From Calvatia gigantea (lineage: Eukaryota; Basidiomycota; Agaricomycetes; Agaricales; Lycoperdaceae), in NCBI GenBank assembly GCA_025093985.1, contig JACAAK010000011.1, positions 62,001 to 126,000 of the forward strand: a stretch of 64,000 nt of DNA, given 5' to 3'. The notes beneath the pieces were generated by a model. That model saw nothing but the letters and a program-made list of their open reading frames with translations. It did no database searches and was not told the origin of the DNA. Below, in pieces: positions 56,099 through 64,000 of this stretch. Each line of letters begins with the position of its first letter. Position 1 is the stretch's first letter. The position numbers were made by a program, and so were the translations under genes.

Positions 56099-56714
56099 TG
56101 TTACAACCTTAGTCTGGTAAGACCTCAGGTTGCAGCTTAGGCTAAGTCTTGAGGGTGAGTAAGGGGAGAGAACAAAGGTAGTTAAGCATACTGAATACAG
56201 TAGATGTATGTATGCTTAAATACAGGAGGTCATCCAGTTGAATGGATGGAGTAACTACATAAAACATCCAATCAGGCTGGCATAGTAGTTAGCACAAGTC
56301 ATAGATGGAGATCGCTTGACAGGAATAGCTGAAACAGATATACTAGTAGACAGAAATACAGATGACGACAGAGTACGACTTGATTGGTGTTGTGAATTTT
56401 CACTGGTCATATCACACTCTCTATATTCGTCTGTATTCCTATCTCCTGTGTACCTGTTTCATCTATTCCTGTCTGCATGATCCCCGAGCTCTGACTCATA
56501 ACTACTACACCATAGACATCGGACATTTCACGTAGTTATCTCCATCCATTCAACTGGATGGTCCTTCTGTATTTAAGCGTACATACATGCTCCTGTATTC
56601 AGTATGCTTAACCACCTAGTTTCTCTCCCCTTACTTGTCCTCAAGTCTTAGCCTAAGTTGCAACCTGAGGTTTACTCAGACTAAGGTCGTAACAATTGGT
56701 AGAAAACTATAACA
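56099..56714 (-). mobile_element. Reverse solo family-1 LTR inside RT of C
   Basis: Left part 56099-56387 (TGTTACAACC...CTTGATTGG) and right part 56695-56714, separated by a forward LTR. Together they make one LTR of about 304 bp in reverse orientation. CCTTC is duplicated on both sides (56094-56098 and 56715-56719), inside the codons for KAAFLTN of the RT. Confidence 0.9.
56388..56694 (+). mobile_element. Forward solo family-1 LTR inside the reverse solo LTR
   Basis: 307 bp, TGTTGTGAATTTTC...GGTCGTAACA, flanked by ATTGG at 56383-56387 and 56695-56699. It contains TATTTAAGCGTACATAC and AGTATGCTTAACCACC. It keeps CpG at several places and looks younger than its hosts. Confidence 0.93.
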
Positions 56715-57463
56715 CCTTCCTCACTAACAAAGGACTCTTTGAACCAACCATCATGTATTTTGGGTTGAATAATTCACCAGGAATGTTTTCCGGAATGATA
56801 ACAAGCATCTTCTATGACCTCCCGCAAAATGGTGACATTATAAACTACATGGACAACTTTGCAATTCTAGGAGACACAAAAGAACAACTGAAGGAGTGAA
56901 TGATATGATTCCTAGAACAAGCAGGACAGTACAATCTGTGTTTCAAATGATTAAAATGCATATTCAACACAAAAGAAATTCCAATGCTAGGAGTAAAAGT
57001 AGGACATGGGTGAATTGAGATGGAGGAAGAGAAGGTCAAATCAGTATGAGACTGGCCTGAACTCAAGAATATCAAAGGAGTAAAACGATTCCTGGGTTTC
57101 ACCAACTACTACTGACAATTCATCAAAAACTTCAGCAAAATTGCAGGGCCACTGAACAGGCTCAAGGGAGCTTCTACATGGAAATGGAGAAAAGAACACT
57201 AAGTTGCATTTGATGACCTGAAGCACTGCATTACAGAAGAACCAACTCTGACATTACCACAAAGACAGGGGCAATTCCAAGTAGAAGTTGATGTGTTGGA
57301 CTATGTATTAGGAGGCATACTATCATAACACCAGGAAGGAAAATGGCACCCAATCACATTTACATCATACATGCTTTCACTGGCAGAGTACAATTATGAA
57401 ATCTATGACAAGGAGCTACTGGCCATCATACATACACTAAAAGAATGGAGATACTACCTGTTG

Positions 57464-57802
57464 TATAAGGGCAACCTGCAGTCCAAGTGGCTTGGGGACT
57501 CAGGGCTCTCATGAGGTGGGCAAGCAGGTAACTGCAGGAGAATCCTTAGTTATGTTACAAACATGTGTACAGACTATGTACTTGCAGAGGAATCCTTAGA
57601 GAATTGGATAAGGGTCCCCTACAGGTGTATAGGTTAATATATACTACTTTACTGTCCATTGTCCTTATTGTTTCATTATGTATGTAAGTCCATCATTGTC
57701 CTTTGGGATCTCCAGTTGTTGTTCATATCTGCACAGCTGAGAGTGGGTGAGGGCATGGGGTTGTGGGATAGTCCAGGGGGACTGTCAGGGGTTGCCCTGA
57801 CA
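57464..57802. mobile_element. 339-bp insertion with inverted ends
   Basis: Interrupts YYLL-DMEEKF of the RNase H. TGTTG stands on both sides (57459-57463 and 57803-57807). The ends TATAAGGGCAACC and GGTTGCCCTGACA are inverted repeats apart from three positions. No coding. Either a small non-autonomous DNA element or a solo LTR of an unrelated family (read backwards it begins TGTCAGGGCAACC and ends with CTTATA). Confidence 0.75.
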
Positions 57803-59604
57803 TGTTGGATATGGAAGAAAAGTTCAAAATATGGATAGATCACAAAAACCTCAAATACTACAGAGAACTGCAAAAACTTAATGGATAGCAAGCAAGATGG
57901 TACCTATGGCTACAGAACTACCACTTCACCCTATGACACATACTAGGCAAGACAAACATGAAGGTGGACCTACTGTCTAGAATATACCAAGAACCAGATG
58001 AACCAGAAACCAAACTAATCACTATGATCAGAGAGGACTGGATACAAACTAAACAGGAAGATGAAGAAAACACTGACAACACTGTCCTACTCTGAGTGGA
58101 ATTATTCATCAAACCATTATTTTTGGAACAAATAAGGAAGAATCCCCAACAAGAAACGATGGTCACAATGGAATTAAAAAAGGAAGGTTCCAACTTTATG
58201 GAACATGATCATGTCATCTACAATAGAAGCAGCATATATATATTACCAGACCCAAAACTGCAAGAAGAAGTATTGTGGCAATACTATAATACCCCTGATG
58301 TGGGATACCCAGGACAATACAGGATGAAGAAGCTTATTACCAGAGACTACTGGTGGCTGATGATATGAAAAGATGTAAGAAAATACACCTGAGGATGCCA
58401 AACCTGCTAAAGAACCAAAGCACACACAGTCCTGCTCAAATCGCCATTACACTCTTTCCCTACACCAAGTGGACCTTGGGAAGAAATCAGTATTGACCTG
58501 ATCAGACCACTACCAGAATCAAAAGGAAAAGACACTATCTTCATCATTGTCAACCATTTCACAAAAATGATATGACTTGTGGTGACAAAAATGGATGTTT
58601 CATCCAAAGATATAGCATGAGTTTATCAGGATGAAATATGGAAGCTGCATGGAGTACTGCAAAAAGTGCTTAGCAACCAAGGGCCCCAATTTGCATCAGA
58701 ATTCACAAAGGAACTGTTCAAGGGAATAGAGATAGAACACAGTCTGTTAACAGCCTACCACTCCCAAACAGATGGCCAAACTGAATACATCAATAGGGAA
58801 GTAGAAACCTATCTACAATTATACTACAACTATGATCAAGATAATTAGACTGAATGGCTCTCCATGGCAGAATTCCAGTACAATGACAAATAGCATGGTG
58901 GCACAGAGGAAACACTATTTTTTCTGAACTATGGGAGACATCCTTGGAAAGGAAAAGGTAGCAGCATCACAAATAACCCCATCACTACAGAGTTCTTGAA
59001 ATACCTATAGGCCATCCAAGATGATGCCTCACCAGCATTGTGATCATATCAGGAAAAGATGAAACAACAACATGATAATAGCAAGCTCCATACTAAAACA
59101 TACCAAATTGGTGATGAAGTGTAGCTTGAAAATACCAACATCTATACCAATCAGCCATCAAAGAAGCTAGGCCAGAAAAGGTATGGGCCTTTCCATATCA
59201 AGGAAAAAATAGGGGAAGCAGCATATCAGATTAAGTTACTAGAAGGATAGGCCATCCATGATGTATTTAATGAGCAACTGCTGACACCAGTATAGAAAGC
59301 AGAGTTCCCAAGCCAACAATGCATGCTGGTGCCTGAGCCAGTGATCATCAATAATAAAGAAGAATATGAGATCAATGAGATCTGAGGATAACAAAAACAG
59401 GAATGGAGATATCAATTCCTAGTACATTGGAAAGGTTACAGAAATGAAGATGATATGTGGACAGTGGAATCCAATCTCAGAAATGCCAAAGAGGCAATAC
59501 AAGATTACCTAAAAAGGCATCTGGAGGATACTCATAAAAGAGGGGGTAGGAAATCTAAGAAAGTACCCAACAGATAAACCAATTAAACAGAAATATGCCT
59601 GCAT

Positions 59605-60998
59605 TTCGGTGCTATCTTGTTTGATTTGAATGGGAGTTTTAGGTTTCTTTGTTCTAGCCACACTTTTTGTCCTAGGGTGAAGGGTTTGAATTTAGATTTA
59701 ATTCATTGTTCCATGCATTCCATAGCTAGTTTGTGGGCAGCTATTGCTTCTCTTCGTGCATGATCTAGGGATTCTATTCTTTCTTCCATGGTGGTGAAGT
59801 TTGATTCTTCCAGAATTATAGGTACTCTATGGGGTTTTGTTCTGTACATAAGTTCAAAAGGTGTTCATTTTCAATCAGAGTGTTCGTGAATTGTGAGAGA
59901 ACTCGAGGATTGGGAGTGCTTCAGACCAGGTAGAGGGGTTTTCTGTACAGTAGATAGACAGGTATACTGCAATTTCCTGGTTGAATCATTCCATTGTTCC
60001 ATCAGATTGAGGGTGGTAGGCTGATGAGAATGATTGGGTGATTCCAAGTCATTTCATGAGAGCTTGGCTGGAATTTGCTCAGAATCTAGGGTCACAGTTG
60101 GAGATTATTTTGTCTAGTAGTCCAAATCTGGTGTAGACTTTGTCTATAACTATATCGGTAATTCCTTTGGCTGTGATTTCTTTTGTACAAGGAGTGAGAA
60201 TTGCCCCCTTCATAAGTCCATGGTCCACTATGGACAGAATTGAGTCAAATCTGCAGAATTTAGGTAAGTCTGTAAGTAAATCCATAGCGATGTAAGTAAA
60301 TGGTCTGGTGGATATTGGTGGTAGTATTGGTTGTAATGGAGGATGGGAAGGGTTTCGGTTAATTTTAAATTGGTGGCATTTGCTGCATCCTCTGACATAG
60401 TTTCATACAAAGGTACTCATTCCTGGCCAATATACTTCGGTCTTGGCTAAGCGATAGGTTTCTTGTTCACTAGGGTGTCTGGCAGAAGAGTGGTCATGGT
60501 ATCATTGAATGATGCATTGGCAGAGTTCCATATCTTCTGGGATAATAATTTTCCCTTCAAATGTCATGAGGTTTCCAGATAACATGGGAATCATCCTGTA
60601 TTTCGAGTTGATTGCTTCTGGGGATTCCGATAGAAGTTGTTTCATGGCTTCCATGGTGATTTCATCATATTTGGATGATTTTATGATATCATTCTATAGT
60701 TCTTGATTGACCAAGGAGATGAATAATTCATTTGGTAATACAATGATTTTGTTGAGGAATACTTCCTCAGGTAAGACAATAACATTTTTGTTGTCATTGT
60801 CATTATCTGGAGTGTAATCTGGTTGACATGAGAGGGCATCAGCAACAGGTATTTTGGTTCCAGGGACATGTTCAATTGCAAAGTCAAAGTATGTGAGGAA
60901 TCCGAGCCATCGGGCTTGTCTTCTGAAGTGACTGATCCTTACCCTGTCAAATGCTGTCTTTACCAAAGATGAGCTCCAACAAATTGTGGACCAGAACA
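59605..60998 (-). pseudogene. Pol fragment of a third gypsy family
   Basis: Leftward from 60998: RNase H end (ARWLGFLTYFDFAIEHVPGT, KIPVADALS), integrase zinc part (HPSEQETYRLAKTEVYWPGM, YVRGCSKCHQF), catalytic core (PFTYIAMDLLTDLPKFCRFD, ISNCDPRF, SAYHPQSDGTME) and C-terminal part (FKPFTLGQKVWLEQRNLK, in this form only with stops). No LTR is attached. Several TGA/TAG. Confidence 0.8.
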
Positions 60999-62420
60999 AA
61001 TACTTCTAGGTCAATGTCTTTACTAGCACTGAGTGCATCTACATTCCCCTGTCCAGTGAATCAACCAACCACTCTCTCTGGGAGAGCCTCACCTATCCCA
61101 TCAGAATGGGAAGCAGCACCACTGTACCCAAACTTCATCCCCAGCAAACAAGTGTATTAAACCCACCTCCAAACCCTGAACCCAGAGACTCTCCAGCAAC
61201 CTTTGCCAAGGTCATCTCCAGAACCACTCTCCATACCCTCTCCTACAATACAAAGACTCACCCTCAGCAACTCCTCTGGTCCTCCAAGCCAGAATATATA
61301 TATCCTATCTGTAATGACCACTCCACTCCAGCACTCTCCTTAGAGTGAGCTGATATCCTGAAATCTCATAGGGAGGAACTTTCCCCTTCCAAACTCTCCA
61401 ATCCTACCACTACTACAACTGACCTTGCCTAAATCACAGCCAACCCTGCTGACAGAGACCCTAGTGGTCAATTCCAGTTTAGCCTAGAGCTCACTACAAA
61501 TAATGGACCTTTGTCTATGGAGCTATGCACTCAAACTGATTTTTCATCTGAGGGATCCCTCCATACAATAGTCTTTAGAGGAAATCATCAAACTCACTTC
61601 TGAACCAAATATTTATCTAATGCCAATCAATGAAATCACTGGCACACTATCTGCAACACCATTTCACAACTCAAGCACCTTTCTTGAGATTATAACAATG
61701 CTGCCAATTGAGTGGCATTATTTATCTAGGCATTATGAAGCCTTAGATTACCTCAGGCTTATGCCTGATACCTCCAGGAGCATCAGGTTAAGCCTATCCC
61801 ATCTGACAAACAAACTGGCCAGAATCAGACTAGACTACACCAGCCAACCCATTTCCTCTAGACAAACTCCCCTCCCAAATGACACATACCTACTCCAGCC
61901 CCTTCTAGCATCTCCAAACAAATAAATTTCCCCAGAATGGCTCAAAATAGCTGTCTACAACCTCATGGCCCACCTAGACCAGCTGCTAGTGCTTTAGGCC
62001 CAAGTCAAAAACCTCTCAAACCCAACCCAGGATGAGGACAAACCCCAACTCAACCCCAAGCAATGAACAACCTGAATTTCAACCTGAAGGCCTTTTGTGA
62101 CAAATGTGCCAAACTCCACTTCCCTGCCATAGGTCACTGGGCAAGTGACTGTGCCCATACTAGCTGTCCTATCTAATGAAGAACTAAACCCAGACACTAC
62201 TGCTGGACTTGTCCCTAGTATTTCTGTCAACTCTGTAAAATTCTCAACCCAAAACACAAACCTGAGGACTGCCTGAAGTATGTTGATTACATTCAAGCTG
62301 TGGAGAAAATGAAGCAATGCTTCTAGGAACAAGTCTATGAAAACCCCCAGGACACCTTTGATGATAAATACTATGATGATAGAGTATCTCTTGATTACTC
62401 TATCCTATCAGTGTAAATTT
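60960..62420 (+). pseudogene. Gag-like ORF with cysteine knuckles, unassigned
   Basis: Plus-strand frames in series: ECIYIPLSSESTNHSLWESL, VLNPPPNPEPRDSPATFAKV, WSSKPEYIYPICNDHSTPAL, LPIEWHYLSRHYEALDYLRL, then Cys/His blocks (CDKCAKLHFPAIGHWASDC; CQLCKILNPKHKPEDC) and an acidic end. It is probably the gag of another retroelement. It is directly followed by a fragment of a family-2 LTR. Interrupted by stops; I cannot name the family. Confidence 0.5.
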
Positions 62421-62448
62421 CAGAGTAATTTACCTAGAGATGGGCTAA

Positions 62449-62605
62449 TGTTATGAACTTACCCACCCCAGTCTCTGTTTACTAGTGGATTAACCTTCTT
62501 TGTAATAAATTACTCTTTCTCCTCAGACTTATCTCTTTTCTTTTTTTTATTTATTAACACATGTAGTTTTAGTTCAACTTCTTATGACTTATTCTGAGTC
62601 ATGTT
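62449..62605 (+). repeat. Family-2 LTR fragment
   Basis: TGTTATGAACTTACCC...TTCTGAGTCATGT matches the first 157 bp of the D1 and D2 LTRs, then breaks off into ORF3 sequence of element C. Confidence 0.85.
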
Positions 62606-63211
62606 GATGGATTATAGAACTGAATTGACCTTGCCCTTGAGGTGTTCAAACACCTCAATGTCACAGAAATATTTCTAGAACTAGGGGACATCACATCCAA
62701 CCTACTTGGCTAAGATACCACTCCAGATGACTCCAGCACTGAAGAGCTTGTTAATAGGATCCACTTGACCCTCAAAGAGCTCCATGACACAGTCAGGCCC
62801 ACCACCACACCTGCCAGAGCTGACACCCCCATGGATGAAGAAACAACTATCTCCATGAAGGAAAAGGTCAACACATTGCACCAATTCATCAAAACTATCA
62901 CCCCTCTCCAAATTACCTCAGTTTTTCTGCCACCTGCCCATTTCCACACTGTACTACCTGGCCAAGAACATAACCAAAACTATTGGAACTCAATAGTCAA
63001 GACTTACTGGGAGAATTCCATGGTCTCAGAATTCCCCTATAAAGGAGTTCCAGTCCCTATTTGCCAAGATGGCTGAAGCCACTTGCCTGTCTTTTTCACA
63101 TGCTCCAACAATGGAAAATACCTCATTGGCACCAAAAGCCCTTGCTGCACCCATGGTCCATGGTGACTTTGACAAGCTTCCTAAGGCATGAAGCTTAATT
63201 AGGGGATAGTG
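62606..63211 (+). pseudogene. ORF3 remainder of gypsy C
   Basis: Begins near the middle of ORF3 (LALEVF-KHLN region) and continues STEELVNRIHLTLKELHDTV, RADTPMDEETTISMKEKVNT, HQFIKTITPLQITSVFLPPA, VLPGQEHNQNYWNSIVKTYW, FPYKGVPVPICQDG, ending in a frameshifted ALAAxVVxGDFD. A TGA and a TAA interrupt it. About 400 nt of ORF3 between ATGCCTGCAT at 59604 and this point are lost. Confidence 0.8.
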
Positions 63212-63248
63212 TTGTAGTTTTCACCATTTTCATTGCATCTCCACTCTT
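63212..63248 (+). repeat. Start of gypsy C 3' LTR
   Basis: TGTTGTAGTTTTCACC then TTTTCATTGCATCT, as at the beginning of the LTR at 53554, preceded by AGGGGATAG (polypurine tract). Element E begins about 37 bp in. Confidence 0.75.
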
Positions 63249-63549
63249 TGTTATGGCTTTCCACTGATCAAGTTGTACATTGTCATCTGCATTCCTGTCT
63301 AACTAGCATATCTGTTTCAGTTATTCCTGTTGAGCAATCTCTGTCTATGACTTGTGTTAACTACTACGCCAGTCTGATCAGATGTTTCACATAGTTACTC
63401 CATCCATTCAACTGGATGACCTCCTGTATTTAAGCATACTTACATCTACTGTATTCGGTATGCTTAACCACCTAGTTTCCTTCTCTTACTTGCTCTTAAG
63501 ACTTAGCCCAAGCTGCAATCTGAGGTCTTACCAGACTAAGGTCGTAACA
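63249..63549 (+). repeat. Gypsy E 5' LTR
   Basis: 301 bp. TATTTAAG is kept. The inverted repeat reads TTAAGCATAC/GTATGCTTAA, with both arms changed compared with copy B (TTAAGCGTAC/GTACGCTTAA). Confidence 0.88.
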
Positions 63550-63631
63550 CTTGGTTAAGTGTCCCCACCTCACCTTGCAAGGAGTAGGCTGAAATAGGCC
63601 TGAACAAACAAGATAACCTAGGAGCTAGTAT

Positions 63632-64000
63632 ATGAGCTCGAATCCAGACAAATACAGAGAACCGAATCTTGAAGTTACTGACAATGAGTCAGAAACATCA
63701 GACGAAGAAGAGACAGGGAACCCTGAAGTACCTGAAGAACTGACAGGAGAAACACATGATGAACCTGGAGCAAACCCAGCAAAAGAAGAAGTATTATCAG
63801 AACTTCTAAACAAACTCAACCTAGCAGAAGAAGAGTTAATACATCAGGAGAACCAAGAACAGGAGAAATCAGATGAATCCAGTTTAGACAAATCCATAGA
63901 AACAGAATCAAGCACCAGCTCAGACATGACTGATAACACTGTAGTACCTACAACAACACCCAGTGGGAAAGGCTTAGTGCCAGACCCCAGGTTCTTCAAT
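63632..64000 (+). CDS. gag: Gag of gypsy E, partial
   Basis: Open from ATG 63632 to the last base (123 codons): MSSNPDKYREPNLEVTDNES, acidic middle, TTTPSGKGLVPDP, entering the gag core. No stop in this part, unlike C. The window ends before the zinc knuckles. Confidence 0.85.
   Translation, partial: MSSNPDKYREPNLEVTDNESETSDEEETGNPEVPEELTGETHDEPGANPAKEEVLSELLNKLNLAEEELIHQENQEQEKSDESSLDKSIETESSTSSDMTDNTVVPTTTPSGKGLVPDPRFFN

Larger units (their letters stand above)
55095..59577 (+). pseudogene. Pol of gypsy C, with insertions
   Basis: Same domain order as copy B: protease (NTIINLGCTTSSISKKLVN; catalytic D-S-G has become N-L-G), RT split between WKAAF and LTNKGLFEP by a double LTR insertion, a changed catalytic motif (INYMDNF instead of YMDD), RNase H split after YYLL by a 339-bp insertion, integrase (DVGYPGQYRMKKLITRDYWW, AYHSQTDGQTEYINREVETY, including the part missing from B), and a chromodomain-like end (QFLVHWKGYRNEDDMWTVES). 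Numerous TGA, e.g. CFK-stop-LKC at 56948. Confidence 0.85.
53554..59604 (+). mobile_element. Gypsy family 1, copy C (old, interrupted)
   Basis: Starts with an LTR (53554-53856) inside the RT of D2, then PBS, gag, pol and the first codons of ORF3, where similarity stops at about 59604. The remainder of ORF3 and the start of a 3' LTR reappear at 62606-63248. Three secondary insertions lie inside (56099-56714, itself double, and 57464-57802). CpG-poor; dozens of stops. Confidence 0.88.
63249..64000 (+). mobile_element. Gypsy family 1, copy E (runs off the window)
   Basis: 5' LTR 63249-63549 (301 bp, TGTTATGGC...GTCGTAACA), then PBS (TGGTTAAGTGT) and an open gag. The 5 bp before it are CTCTT; the matching duplication would lie beyond the window. 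Confidence 0.88.

Noticed and set aside
56099..56714. Foldback or hairpin transposon made of inverted LTRs
   Set aside because: Two separate TSDs (CCTTC outside, ATTGG inside) and the 20-nt tail at 56695-56714 show one solo LTR inserted into another.
25519..59577. Reassigned genetic code (TGA read as Arg or Trp)
   Set aside because: Host genes here end with TGA (F-box gene, membrane-protein copies 2 and 3), and the TGA positions differ among element copies in the way CpG decay predicts.
1..64000. CRISPR arrays, bacterial operons, ribosome binding sites
   Set aside because: The DNA is eukaryotic; no regularly spaced direct repeats are seen.
1..64000. tRNA or rRNA genes
   Set aside because: No T-arm consensus with a matching cloverleaf or rRNA core was found by eye; a tRNAscan run would be decisive.

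Overview
The window reads as nuclear DNA of a filamentous basidiomycete, most likely an Agaricomycete. The evidence is short GT-AG introns of about 50-100 nt, an SLMAP/Far9-type FHA protein, an F-box/LRR-like protein, a proteinase-K-type subtilase, Agaricomycete-style multi-TM and SDR genes, and chromodomain gypsy elements. I cannot name the species. All calls come from reading the sequence; no database was searched.

It has two parts. Positions 1 to about 23,400 are a CpG-retaining, gene-bearing arm. It holds three tandem minus-strand paralogues of a multi-pass membrane protein (149-6919), with their upstream DNA partly co-duplicated. Next come an SDR gene with two frameshifts (8220-9457), a tail-anchored FHA protein (10631-14200), a small conserved unknown (14315-15032), a gene-poor stretch, an F-box-like gene (18588-19880), a degenerate secreted subtilase (20340-22048) and a perfect 68-bp palindrome just upstream of it.

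From about 23,400 to the end is an AT-rich retrotransposon island built by nesting. Gypsy family 1 (about 6.3 kb; LTR about 305 bp) has copies A (25519-31859, minus), B (35645-41947, plus), C (53554 onward, broken up) and E (63249 to window end), plus solo LTRs. Gypsy family 2 (LTR about 630 bp) has D1 and D2. One copia element (33184-46289, minus) is split by B. Target-site duplications readable at most junctions give the order: A is in an F-box pseudogene, B in copia, D2 in D1, C in D2, a reverse solo LTR in C, a forward solo LTR in that solo LTR, and E in the 3' LTR of C.

Three things stand out. First, both gypsy families have a self-priming layout: a TATA box, then 34-35 bp later a 10-11 nt segment complementary to the sequence 2 nt past the LTR, covarying between copies. 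Second, family 1 carries a third ORF (about 328 codons) after the chromodomain, seen in A, B and C; I do not recognise its family. Third, old copies are broken mainly by TGA at arginine positions, the mark of CpG deamination, yet copy B has identical LTRs and still carries seven nonsense codons in gag-pol-ORF3.
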